DNA of 64,000 nucleotides from Penium margaritaceum. Lineage: Eukaryota; Streptophyta; Zygnematophyceae; Desmidiales; Peniaceae. Below the pieces are notes generated by a model. The model saw nothing but the letters and a program-made list of their open reading frames with translations, searched no databases and had not been told where the DNA came from. A program made the translations under genes and the position numbers. Of this stretch, positions 49,501 through 62,649 are shown piece by piece. Within the stretch, counting starts at the first letter, position 1, and the number at the start of each line of letters is the position of its first letter. The stretch is taken from positions 518,369-582,368 of the forward strand of contig SZWC01000100.1 of assembly GCA_023375785.1 (NCBI GenBank), written 5' to 3'.

Positions 49501-51914
49501 CACCGGAGGCTGGACTGGACTGAGCTGGTCCTGTTTGGCTCAGGGAGAGCCGCTCACTGTGGCAGAGGCGCTGACAAGGCCCGATGCGACCAAATGGAAG
49601 GAGGCGGTGGACAGCGAGCTCGCTTCCATCGAAGAAAATGGTACGTGGGTACTGGTGGACAGACCTCCGGACGCTCACGTCATGGGCTCTAAGTGGGTGC
49701 TTAGTCTAAAGTGGAAACAGGACGGTAGCATCGACAAGTACAAGGTGAGGGTCGTGGCGAAGGGATTCTCACAGCGCACAGGGTCTGAGTACGATGAGAC
49801 TTTTGCACCGGTCGTCACGTTCGCCTCCATCAGGTCCCTGCTGGCGGTCGCTGCTGCCAAAGACCTGGAGATCCATGAGATGGAGGTCAAAATAGCTTTC
49901 CTTTACGGGAAGTTAGACAAAGAGGTATGGAAGTGCCGGAGGGGGTTGATGCACCCGCAGGGAAGGTGTGTCGGCTGGTGAAGGCGTTGTACAGGTTGAA
50001 ACAGGCCCCACGGATCTGGTACATGGAGATGGACAGCTTCATGGCTGAGATCTCTTTTGCACACTGCAAGAATGATCCCAGCGTCTATGTGCGGGAAGAC
50101 GAGCGTGGCTTGCTGCTTGTGGCGTTGTATGTGGACGATCTGATCATGTGTTCTTCCTCGCACGAGGCCCTTGGTGACCCGGAGGAGAAGCTGAGCAGCA
50201 GGTTCAAGATGAAGGACATGGATCCTCTCGAGTACTACCTCGGGATCGCCGTCCACCGCAACCGCAAAGCAGGCACCATCGAGCTCAACCAGACCAAGTA
50301 CATCATGGACGTCTTGAAGCGCTACAACATGGAGGATTGCAAACCCATCAGCACCCCCATGGCCTCCGAATACAAGCTCTCCTCCTCCATGACACCAAGC
50401 AATGAGGCGGAGCGGTGGGAAATGCAAAACATTCCGTACCAGTCCGCCGTCGGGAGCCTCATGTACGTGATGGTGGGGACGCAACCTGACATCGCTTATG
50501 CGGTAGGTCAGGTCAGCAGGTTTGTGGCTAATCCTGGGCCACAACATTGGCAAGCCATGAAGCGGATCTTCTGCTACGTCAAAAAGACACGGCACGTGGG
50601 ACTTCAGTTTGGAGGTCTTGAAGGATCAGACACGCTGCGACTCACGTGCTACACCGATGCTGACTGGGGAGGGCAGGTTGACGACAGGAAGTCCACCTCT
50701 GGCTTTGTTTGCCTTCTCAATGGTGGTGTGCGGTCTCATGGACGAGCAGGAAGCAGGACTGCGTTCTCACTTTCCACTGCTGAGACAGAGTACATCGCAC
50801 TCTCGGAAGTGTGCAAGGAAACACAATGGATTCAAAGTCAACTCGAACAGATCAAGGCACCACAGGAGGAAGCAACTGTCATTCGTGTCGACAACCAGAG
50901 CGCTATCGCTATGGCAGAGGATGACCTCATCTCCCGGCGGACAAAGCACATCAACATTCGGTACCACTACTCACGCGACCTTGTCGCCAAGGGTGTTGTA
51001 GAACTCGAACATGTCGAAACCAAGAGGATGCTTGCGGACTTCTTAACGAAGCCGCTTGATTGCCACTTGCATGCTGCAGGCGCTCGAGGAATTGGCATGG
51101 TGGATGCAGGAGATGAAGAATAAAAGCCCAAGACAACTGAGGTGCACAAACACAGTACAGATCTACAGGCTCATGTGGAAGAAAATTTACCACGGCAGGT
51201 GGCCAGAGGTGCAAGGGAGAGATTGTTGTTCTTTTATGCCCCTTTGGCCACTGCCATAGCTTAGCGGACAGGTTGGGCATGCACTGCTCTCTTGAAGTAA
51301 GTCCCCCACATCTTGTTTGTGGTGCAAGTCCAAGCGAGACACCAGCAGTGTAGCATAGTGGATAGCACGGTGGACTTGGGAACAACAGGTCATGCGAGCA
51401 AGCCTTGATGTGAGCATGAAGGTTTTTGAACTTCCTGCACAGAGGAAGTTTCCTAGACATTTCTTCATGCATGAGGAGGATGTGCCACTTGGCGGCCAGT
51501 GGATGCGCCAATTGGCGAGTTGGTGAGGTGGTGTGGAGTGGCCACCCCCAAAAGTGCCACTGCCCACACACCTTAGATGCCAGGCCTAGGACTATATGTA
51601 CCAGGCTCATTCCTCATTCTAAACATACAATCTGGCCTTAGATGCTCCTCACAGGGCTGTCCAACTAAGGAATAGTATAAAGAAGGCACTAGTTGGTCTA
51701 AGCCCCTGGAGTTAGTCTTTGACTAGCACCTCGCGTGAAAGTGACCAAGTGTTAAGTGGACACAGTTGCTAGCAAGTGATTGCCTAGGAGCTGCTCAGTG
51801 TGGAACCGTGATCCTGAGGGTGATATCTCCTCCTAGCTGAAATACTAGGGGCAGACGGCAGGTGTTATTGTGTCGGCCCTATTTTCTAGTCCGTTCGCCT
51901 CAGGCCGGTTGACA
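46551..51914 (+). mobile_element. Copia retrotransposon fossil with 3' LTR only
   Basis: Gag of UBN2 type (about 46880-47400; FEGIDFPLWRWQFELAM), a CCHC zinc knuckle CYNCGKSGHWARECRSPK (about 47562-47615), protease region, pre-integrase knuckle and integrase (about 48230-48840), RT (about 49590-50200, with LYVDDLIM) and RNase H (about 50640-51060, with TKHINIRYHYSRDLV) are all present in Copia order. The right end is a 691-bp LTR; no matching LTR is at the left end, where satellite abuts the leader. It looks moderately decayed, about four to six breaks. The satellite phase on both sides nearly matches, so it sits within the array. Confidence 0.9.
51224..51914 (+). repeat. 3' LTR of the 46.5-kb Copia
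   Basis: Begins TGTTGTTCTTTT after a purine-rich tract (GCAAGGGAGAGAT) and ends GGTTGACA directly against satellite. About 691 bp. The end of the RNase H frame lies about 100 bases upstream. Confidence 0.75.
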
Positions 51915-53559
51915 AAAAGCACCATTGAAACGATGATAAGATGACGTAAGCACCATAGTCAAAGTGAAATTGTGACCAAAGCACCATTGAAACGTTGATA
52001 ATGAGACCAAAGCACAATAGACACAATGAATATGTGACCAAAGCACCATTAAAAAAGATATAATGTGAATAAGCACCAGAGACACAGTGAAAGTGTGATC
52101 AAAGCACTATTAAAACAGTGATACTGCGAGCAAAGCACCATAGACACATAAATGTGAGACCAAAACACCATTTAACTAGTGATAATATGACCTTAGCACC
52201 ATAGACATAGTTAAAGTGTGGCCAAAGAACCATTGAAAAAGTGATAATGTGACCAAAGCACCATAGACACAGTGGAAGTGTGACCAAAGCACCAGTGCAA
52301 TAGTAATAATATGACCAAAGCACCATGGACAGAGTGAAACTGTGACCACAGAACCATTGGAACAGTGATGATGTGACCTAAGCACTATAGACATAGTGAA
52401 AGTGTGACTAAAGCACAATTGAAACAGTGATATTGCGACCTAAGCACCATAGACACAGTGAAAGTGTGTCCAAAGCACCAATGAAACAGTGATAATGAGA
52501 ACTAAGGACTTTAGTCACAGTGAAAGTGTGACCAGAGTACCATTGAAACAGTGATACTGTGACCTAAGCACCATATACACAGTGAATGTGTGACCAAAGC
52601 ACCATTGAAACACTGATAATGTTACCAAAACACCATAGACACAATGAAAGTGTGACCAAAGCACCATTGAAACAGTGATAATGTGACCAAAGAACCATAG
52701 AAACAGTGAAAGGGTGATCAAAGAACCATTGAAACAGTATTAATGTGACCTAAATACCATAGACACAGTGAAAGTGTGACCAAAGCACTAATGAAACAGT
52801 GATAACGTGACCCAAGTGCCATAGACACGGTGAAACTGTGACCAAAGCACCATTGCAACAGCGACAATGTGACCAGCGCACCATAGACACAGTGAAAGTG
52901 TGAGCAAAGCACCATGGAAACAGTGATGATGTGACCTAATCACCATAGACATAATGAAAGTGTGACAAAAGCAACATTGAAGCAGTGATAATGTGACCAA
53001 AACACAATAGACGCAAAGAAAGTGTGACCAATGCACCATTGAAACAGTGATAATTTGACCAAAGCACCATAGACACGGTGAAGGTGTGACTGAAGCACCG
53101 CTGAAAAAATGATAATGTGACATAAACACAATAGACACAGTGAAAGTGTGACAAAAGCTCCATTGGAACATTGAGAATGTGACCAAAGTACCATAAACAC
53201 ATAAAAGTATGACCAACGCACCATTGAAACGGTGATAACGTCACTTGAGCACCATAGACACAGTGAAAGAGTGACCGAAGCACCATTGACATCCTGAGTT
53301 TGTGACCAAAGCACCATAGACACAGTGAATGTGTGACCAAAGAATCATTGAAACAGTGATAATGTGACCAACGCACCATAGACACAGTGAAAGTGTGACC
53401 AAAGCACTGTTGAAACAATGACAATGTGACCTAAGCACCATAGATACAATGAAAGTGTGACCAAAGCACCATTGAAACAGTGATAATGTGATCAAAGCGC
53501 GATATACACAGTGAAGGTGTGACCAGAGCACCATGAAAACATTTATAATGTGACCTAAG
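51915..53559. repeat. 31/62-bp satellite, block 5
   Basis: A/B dimer array between two Copia insertions, same orientation as all other blocks. Confidence 0.93.
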
Positions 53560-54042
53560 TGTCAGACTTTTGAGCGGATGAGAAGGTGGTCTCGAGAGGT
53601 CTTCTCTGGAGGTTAAGCTGAGCACAACAAGTGTTGAGCGATGTGGGTAGTCACATGTTACAGATCCGATCGATGTAAAGGAGAGAGACGGAGTGGTTGA
53701 TGGCGGAAGAGGACACCGCAGTGAGGCAGTTCAAGGAAAATAATTGATTGAGAGAATAATGGAAGTAAGGAGTAACTTTGTCTAGTCTACCTAATGTAGT
53801 GCCATATGGCTTGCTAGTATCCCTGCGAGCTGGAAGCACTAGTTTGCTAAATGTGGGTGACGTGCAGCGGTGGTTTCGTCGCAGCGCGGTTGTCGTAGCT
53901 TTCCAAGATTGAGGTATTGGTCCTTTTCAGCGCACGGATCTCTTATGTACGTGTTCTTTGAGATTTGTACAGTTCTTATATTTTGTATTCCCGGATGTGT
54001 TCCAATCTTCTCACTGGTTTCTCTTCTATACTTCCAACACCC
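53560..54042 (-). repeat. 3' LTR of the minus-strand Copia
   Basis: On the minus strand it begins TGTTGGAAGTATAGAAG just after a purine tract (54043-54058 complement) and ends CTGACA at the satellite border. The last third (53848-54042) aligns with 57062-57250. Confidence 0.7.
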
Positions 54043-57000
54043 CCCTTGAAGGGGAACCATTGTGGAAGCTTCAGGTGTCTCTGGTCCTGAGACCTACAAG
54101 ATATACCAAGGATGCGTGTTGTGCCTTGTCCAGGGCTTTGGTAAAGATGTCTGCCATGTTGGCCTTGAGGCCACGTGCTCGACCAGGAGCTCTTTTGCCT
54201 ATACCTTCTCATGGATGAAGAGGTAATGCAGATCAATGTGCTTGGTCCGCGCATCAAAGACCGGGTTTTCCGTGAGAGCAATGGTGCTTCAATTTTTGTA
54301 CCACAGAACTGGGAGAGGTTGTAGGTACCCAAAGTCCTGCTGCAGGTACTTCAGCCGGAGCGCTTCTTGAGCGGCCATGGTACCTGCATAAAGTTCTGCC
54401 TCACAGGATGACCGAGAGACTGAGGAGGACCTGGTTGACTGCCAGCTGATCAGCCCGGAGCCAAGGTGAAAACCATAGTCCTGTGACGACTTACGATTGG
54501 CTAGGTTGCCAGCCCAGGAGGAGTCACTGTAGCCCTTGAGTGTGATTGGTTGCATTCCTCCAAGCTTGACGTAGAACGATACGGTTTCTCCCAGATACTG
54601 CAGCACTCGATTTGTTGCTTTCTAGTGTTGGACACTGCTGTTTCCATCAGCCACGTACCGTGACAGCACACTGAGAGGGAAAGCAAGGTCGGGACATGTG
54701 CAGACCATTCTATACATCAGGGATCCTACCAGCTCGAGGTATGGTTCTAGTGAAGGAGATGCGACTGTGTATGGTGGTGCTGTGAGTTTGTGTTCTAATT
54801 TTGTTGGAGTAGGTGCCCCATTGCTATTTTCAAGCGCAAATTGCTTCAGCACTGAAGCAATGTAGGGCTCTTGGAAGAGAGTAGTGAGGCGCTTCTGTCA
54901 ATCTTGCTTGATTTCAATCCCCAGATAGTGAGTCAGTTCTCCAAGGTCCTTCGTGGTGAAGGGACCGAGAAGTGTTGTTTTCAATTCCTGGAGAGCTGTG
55001 GGATTATTTGATGTGAGAGCGAGATCATCCACATAGGCCACAATGTAGGACTATTCATCTGACTGTGAGCGAAGGAACAAGCTGGGATCTACAGTGGAGA
55101 TGTTGAAGCCCAAATCAAGGAGAGTTGCTCATAGTTTGGCATGCCATTCTCTAGGGGACTGTTTAACACCATAGACTAGTCGGTGAAACTTCCAGACAGT
55201 GTTGGGCTGGTCTGGGGTGTATCCTTTAGGGCATTCCATGTAGATGGTTTCATGCAGAGCTCCTTCAAGAAAGGTTGTGGACACATCCATGGCATGCAGT
55301 TCCATGTCTTGAGTGGCTGTAATGTGCAGCAGGGTTCTCAGAGTGGTCAGCTTGGCAGTGGGAGAGAAGGTGTCAAAGAAGTCCACTCAGATGGGTCTTG
55401 ACGCGGAAGACCCACTTGCCTCTGACCTCATTGGTGTGTGGTGGACGAGGAATGTCAGTGTAGGTGGAGGTGGCCTTGAATGAGGTCAGTTCACTGGCAA
55501 TGGCAGCGCGACATTGTTATGCATGAGGCCCATTCACAACTTCTTTGTATGTGCTGGGTATGGCAATAGGGGCAGTGTGAATGGTGGTGCTGAGAAGGGA
55601 GAGGCGTGGGTACCACCGACGTCAAGGGTTCATGGGAGGAGTTGGTCGCCAAAGGGATTTGAGACCTTCTCCGGCATCAACCTAAGAGGGAAAGAAGGAG
55701 GTACAGATAAGCTCAACATGACGATCTTCCTGGATGTTGAGGTCACCATCTGTGTCCATGAATGTGACAGTGGAGGCGGCTGTTTTGTTTCTGGTTGATC
55801 AACGGAGTACTGGTTCTTCTGCTGACAGTGCTCCTTGCACTGCTAGTAGCAGAACCAGTGCTGTCGGTGCTGCTGCTACTTGTCTTGCTGTTGCTCCTTT
55901 TGTTGCTACGGCTGTTGTTGTTGGGGCTGATCCTGCTGCTGCTGGAAGTCGATGGTGATGGGGAATGCTAATGCTGATGGTGCTGCTGCTTATGGAAGTG
56001 GATGGCCGAGTTTCATGAGGTGTTTGGAGATGGCTTCATAGTCAGGATCAGGAGTGAGAGGCGGTAGTGATCTTGGCCGTGGTTGGATGGGAGTGTGTGC
56101 AAGAGAGAGTGTCGACGGGGTTGATGCAGCTGGAAGTGTTGCTGGTGATGAGAAGGAGACTGGTGGAGGAGAGGATGAGGGCAGTGGAGATGCTGTAGGT
56201 TGCTCTAGAAACAGCGTCCAGGTGAGGGGAGTAGTCTAGATGGGTGAGGACTGGTGGAAGAAGGGGGTGTTTTCACCGAAGTGTACATTAGTGCTGCAGG
56301 TCTCCCTTTGATTGCAGACTCGTAGAAGAGATAGCCAGAGGAGTCGAGGGCGAAACCGACGAACATGTGATGCGTGGCGTGAGGACTCACCTTAGAAAGA
56401 TGAGCATTAGCTCTGTCAGTTTTGTTAATCCAAACGTAGGCTGTGGAGCCCCATACTCAAAGCTTGGAGACATCCGGCTTTTACTCCAACCAGAGCTCAA
56501 GTGAGGTGACATCAGGTAAATGCTTGGTTGGGTAGTAGTTGTGCACTCTGGTGGCATAGTGGAGTGCGTAGGTCCAAAAGGTCTCTGGCGCTCCAGCATG
56601 CATAAGGAGAGTGCAAGTGAGAGCAACCGGGATATTGTTGCGCCTTTTTGCCACTCCGTTATGCACTGGTACTTCTGCAACAATTAGTTCATATCCAATG
56701 CCGTAATCTGAGGATTCCTCTCTCACAAAGTTTGTGAGAGAGGAATTCTCCACCTTTATCTGTCTAGATCTTGCCACTGGACCAGTTGAGATGGCTCATT
56801 TGGTACTTGGACCATTTGATCAAGGCAGGCTTGGCGTCGGCTTTGGACTTGAGAGGAATCGTTGCACCAAAACGAGAGTGGTCTTCCACAATGGTGAGGA
56901 AGTACTCATATCCTTGAAGAGATGTGGGAAGGATGGGTCCCACAAGGTCCATGTGAAGGATGTCGGTTTTGCTGCACGCGCGGCTTGAGGGGGATGGTGG

Positions 57001-57061
57001 GGCGCCTTCAAATTTCGAAGGCTGCAGGCGGTACAAGGTGGTCCTGTAAGCCGGGTTAGGG

Positions 57062-57250
57062 ATGTGGGTGACGTGCGGCGGTAGTTTAACCGCAGCGCGG
57101 TTGTCACACCTCTCCGAGATTTAGGTCATGGTCTTTTTCGGCCCACGGATCTTTAATGTACGTGTCCATTGAGATTCGTGTAGTCCTTTTCTTTTGTGTT
57201 CCCGGATGTGTCCTGATCGTCTCGCTGGCTTCTCTTCTTTATTTCCGACA
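57062..57250 (-). repeat. Partial 5' LTR of the minus-strand Copia
   Basis: Begins TGTCGGAAATAAAG on the minus strand at the satellite border and aligns with 53848-54042, sharing blocks such as ATGTGGGTGACGTGC and CGGATGTGT. Confidence 0.75.
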
Positions 57251-60200
57251 CTTAGCACCATAGACACAGTGAAAGTGTGACCAAAGCACCATTGAAACAC
57301 TGATCATTTGACCAAAGTACCATAGTCACATAAAAGTGTGACCAACGCACTAGTGAAACAGTGATCATGTGACCAAAGCACCGTATACACAGTGAAATTT
57401 TGACCAACGCACCATCAAAACGGAGATAATGGGACCTAAACACCATAGACGAAGTGGCAGTGTGACCAAAGCACCATTGAAATAGTGATAACATGACCAA
57501 AGCACCATAGACAGGGAAATTTTGACCAAAGCGCCGTTGAAACAGTGATAATGTGACCAAAGCACCATAGACACGGTGAGAGTATGACCAAAGCACCATT
57601 AAAACAGTCATAATGTGACCTAAGCGCCATAGACACCGTGAAAGTGTGACCAAAGCACCATTGAAACAGTGATAATTTTATCTAAGCACTATAGACACAA
57701 TGAACGTATGACCAAAGCACCATTGAAACAGTACTTATGTGACTAAAGCTGCATAGACAGTGAACGTGTGACCAAAGCACCATTGAAATAGTGAAAATGC
57801 GACATAAGCACTATAGACACAATAAAGGTTTGACCAAAGCAACATTGAAACAGTGATAATATGAGCAAATCACCATAGACACAGTGAAAGTGTGACCAAA
57901 TTACCACTTAAACAGTGATAATGTGACATTAGCACCATGGACAATGTGTAAGTATGACCAAAGCATCATTTAAACAGTGATAATGTGTCCCAAGCACCAT
58001 AGACACGGAAAATGCGTGACCAATGCACCATTTAAACGGTGATAATGTGACATAAACACAATAGACACCATGAAAGTGTGACCAAAGCACCATTGAAACA
58101 GTGATAATGTGTCATAAGCGCCATGGACACTGTGAAAGTGTGAAAAAAGCACCATTGAAACAGTGATAATGTGACGTAAGGACCATAGTCATAGTGAAAG
58201 TCTGACCAAAGTACAATTGAAACGTTCATAATGTGATCTTGGTACCATAGACACAGTCAAAGGGTGACCAAAACACTATTGAAACAGTGATAATGTGACC
58301 TCAACACCATAGACACAGTGAAAGTGTGACCAAAGTACCATTGAAACAGTGATATTGTGACCTAAGCATCATAGACACAGTAAAAGTGTAACCAACGCAC
58401 CATTGAAGTAATGATAATGTGACCTAAGCACTATATACATAGTGAAAGTGTGACCAAAGCACCATTGAAACAGTGATAATGTGATATAAGCACTATAGAC
58501 ACAGTGAAAGTGAGACCAAAGCACCATTGAAACAGTTATAATGTGACCAAAGCACCATAGACACAGTGAAGGTATGACCAAAGCACCATTGAAACAGTGG
58601 TAATGTTACCAAAGCACCATAGACACAGTCAAAGGGTGACCAAAACAATATTGAAACAGTGATAATGTGACCCAAACACCTAGACACAGTGAAAGTGTGA
58701 CAAAAGCTCCATTAAAACAGTGAGAATATGACAAAAGCACCATAAACACAGTGAAAGTATGACCAAAGTACCATTGAAACAGTGGTAATGTTACCTAAGC
58801 ACCATAGACACATTAAAAGTGTGACTAGAGCACCATTGAAGCAGTGATAATGTGACCTAAGCACCATAGACACAATGAAAGTGTGACCAAAGCACCATGG
58901 ACACAGTGTTATGTGACCTAAGTACCATAGACACAGTGAAAGTCTGAGGAAAGCACCAGTGAGATACTAATCATGTGACCAAATAACTATAGACACAGTG
59001 AACGTGTGACCAACAAATCATTAAAACAGTGATTATGTGACTTAAGCACCATAGTCACGGTGAAAGTGTGACCAAAAAACCATTGAAAAGATGGTAACAT
59101 GACCCAAGCACCATAGACAAAGTGAAAGTGTCACCAAAGCGCCCTTGAAACGGTGATAACATGACCAATGCACTCTAGACACAATGAAGATGTGACAAAG
59201 GCACCATTTAAATAGATATAATGTGAATAAGTACCATAGACACAGTGAAAATGTGATCGAAGCACCATTGGAACAGTGATAACATGACCAAAGCACCATA
59301 GACACATAAAAGGGAGACCAAAGTACCATTTAAACAGTGATAATATGATCTCAGCACCACAGACATAGTGTAATCGTGACCAAAGCACCATTAAAAAAGT
59401 GATAATGTTTCTCAAGCACCATAGACACAGTGGAAGTGTGATGAAAACACCATTAAAACAGTAATTATGTGACCAAAACACCATAGACACAGTGAAACTG
59501 TGACCAAAGCATCATTGGAACAGTGATGATGTGACCTAAGAACCATCGATACTGAAATTGTGACCAATGTACCATTGAAACAGTGATAATGTTACCTTAG
59601 CACCATAGACACGTTGAAATGGTGACCAAAGCACCATTGAAACAGTGATAATGCGACCAAAGCACCATAGACACTGTGAAAGGGTGTCCAAAGCACCATT
59701 GAAACAGTGATAATGAGACCTAAGCACCATAGACACAGTGAAACTGTGACCAGAGCACCATTGAAACAGTGATAATGTGACCAACGCACCATAGACATAG
59801 TGAAGGTGTGAGCAAAGCACCATTGAAACAATGATGATGTGACCTAAGCACCATAGCCAAAGTGAAAGTGTGAAAGACGTACCATTGAAAGCAATAGAGA
59901 CGCACCATAGACACAGTGACCGTGTGACGAAAGCACCATTGAAACATTGAAACTATGACCAAAGTACCATAGACACATAACAGTGTGACCAAAGCAACTT
60001 TGAAACAGTGATGATGTCACATGAGCACCATAGACACAGTGAAAATGTGACAAAAGCACCATTGACATAGTGATAATGAAACCAAAGCACCATAGACACA
60101 GTGAATGTGTGACTAAAAAACCATTCAAATAGTGATAATGTAACCAACGCACCATAGACACAGTGAAAGTGTTACCAAAGCACCATTGAAACAATGATAA

Positions 60201-62343
60201 TGTGACCAAAGCACCATAGAAACAGTGAAGGTGTGACCAAAGCACCATTGAAACATTGATAATGTGACCAAAGTACAATAGACACACAAAAGCATCACCA
60301 AAACACCATTGAAACAGTGATAATGTGACCTAAGCACCATAGACACAGTGAAAGTGTGACAAAAGCACCATCAAACTGGTGATAATGGACCTAAAAACCA
60401 TAGACGTAGTGAAAGTGTGACCAAAGCACCATTGAAACAGTCATGATGTGAGAAAAGCACCATAGACAGTGTGAAAGTGTGACCCAAGCACCATTATAAC
60501 AGTGATAATGTGACCAAAGCACCATTGACACAGTGAAAGTGTAACCAAAGCACCATTGAAACAGTGATAATATGACCAACCTATTCTAGACACAACAAAC
60601 GTATGACCAAAACACCATTGAAACAGTGATAATGTGACCTAAGCACAATAGAAACAGGAACAGTGTGACCAAACCACCATTAAAACAGTGATAATGTGTC
60701 CTAAGCACCATAGACACTGTGGAAGTGTGACAAAAGCACCATTGAAAGAGTGATAATGTGACGTAAGGACCATAGTCACAGTGAAAATCCGACCAAAGTA
60801 AAATTGAAACATTGATAATGTGACCTTAGCACCATGGACACAGTGAAAGTGCGACCAAAGCACCATTGAAATAGTGATAATGTGACCTAAGCATCATAGA
60901 CATAGTGAAAGTGTGACCAAAGTACCTTTGAAACAGTGATATTATGACCTAAGCATCATAGACATATTTAAAGTGTAACCAAAGCACCGTTGAAATAATG
61001 ATAATGTGACCTAAGCAACATATACATAGTGAAAGTGTGACCAAAGCACCATTGCAACAGTGATAACATGACCAAAGCACCATAGACAGTGAAAGTGTGA
61101 CCAAAGCACCATTGAAACATTGATTATGTGACCAAAGCACCATAAACACAGTGAAAGGGTGACCAAAGCACTATTGAAACAGTGATAATGTGACATAAAC
61201 ACCATAGACACGGTGAAAGTGTGACAAATGCACCATTGAAACAGTGATAATATGACCAAAGCACCATAAACACATTGAACGTATGACCAAAGTACCATTG
61301 AAACAGTGATAATGTGACCTAAGAACCATGGACACAGTGAAAGTGTGACCAGAGCACCATTGAAACAGTGATAATGTGACATAATCACCATACACACAAT
61401 GAAAGGGTGACCAAAGCACCAGTGAAACAGTGATCATGGGACCAAATCACCATAGACACAGTGAAAGTGTGACCAAAGCACCGTTGAAACAGTGATAATG
61501 TGACCAAAGCTCCATAGACACAGTGAACGTATGAGCAAAGCAGCGCTGAAAGAGTGATAATGTAACTTTTAGCACCATAGACGCAGTGAAAGTATGACAA
61601 AAACCATAGAAACGGTGATAATGTGACCAAAGTAACATAGACAAAGTGAAAGTGTGACCAAAGAACCATTTCAATGGTGACAATGTGTACCATAGACGCA
61701 CCATAGACATAGTGAATGTTTGACCAAAGCACCATTGAAACAGTGATCACGTGACATGAGCACCATCGATATAGTGAAAGTGTGAAAAAAACACCATTGA
61801 AGTAGTGATAATGTGTCAAACGCACCATAGCCACAGCGAAAGTGTGACCAAAGCACCATTGAAACAGTGATAATGTGACCTTAGCACCACAGACATAGTG
61901 AAAGTGAGACAAAAGAACCATTGGAATAGTGATTATGTGACCTAAGCACCATAAACACAGTAAATATGTGACCAAACCACCATTAAAACAATGATAATAT
62001 GACAAATACACCATAGACAGAGTGAAGATGTGAACAAAGAACCATTGAAACAGTGATAATGTGACATAAGCACCATAGAATCAGTGAAAGTGTGACCAAC
62101 GCACCATCAAAACAGTGATAATGCGACCTAAGGACCATAGATGTAGTGAAAGTGTGACCAAAGTACCATTGAAGTAGTGATAATGCGACCAAAGCACCAT
62201 TGAAACAGTGATAATGTGACCACAGCACAATAGACACAATGAAATCGTGACCCAAGCACCATTGAAAGAAGTATAATTTGACCAAAGAACCATAGACACG
62301 GTGAAGGTGTAACGAAAGCACCATTGAAACAATAATAATGTCA
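57251..62343. repeat. 31/62-bp satellite, block 6 (right end of field)
   Basis: A/B dimer array resuming in phase after the minus-strand Copia and ending at about 62343 in a short AT-rich spacer. No transposon interrupts it. Confidence 0.94.
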
Positions 62344-62649
62344 TTTATGACCAATCACCTGTGAATTGTACACTCATTTTACAGTGTACATGCTGTGTGG
62401 ACATCCTAGGAACATTCATAGAATTTTCCCTTCAACAGTTGTCTATTTCCTAGAAACAACTATGTTTCAAATATTTTGTTTAATGTAATAAAAACAGATG
62501 GTGGAAGATTAACCTAATATGTACCTTCTTTCCTACCTTGTCATTTTTGTTCAACCTTTACTTACCTATCACTGTCCAGTTGTCTTTGCGCACCATGAAT
62601 CGAGTTGTCTGGGCCGCGAGGGTCTTTTTTTATCGATGTCCTATACCGA
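62344..62649. other. AT-rich spacer between two tandem arrays
   Basis: About 300 bases of unique-looking AT-rich DNA with no open frame of note, RNA gene or transposon end that I can recognise. Confidence 0.6.

Larger units (their letters stand above)
53560..57250 (-). mobile_element. Old Copia fossil on the minus strand, partial
   Basis: Read on the minus strand from the right: a part of an LTR (about 57062-57250), integrase (about 56200-57000, for example TDILHMDLVGP), RT (about 54620-55400, with MDVSTTFLEGALHETIYM and LVYGVKQSPREW), RNase H (about 54290-54600, with SDSSWAGNLANRKSS) and the 3' LTR (about 53560-54042) after a purine tract. Gag and protease are absent. The comparable LTR parts are only about 75-80% alike, so the insertion is far older than the one at 7.6-16.4 kb. 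Heavily broken, about ten breaks. Flanks CTAAG (left) and CTTAG (right) are a likely 5-bp target duplication. Confidence 0.88.
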
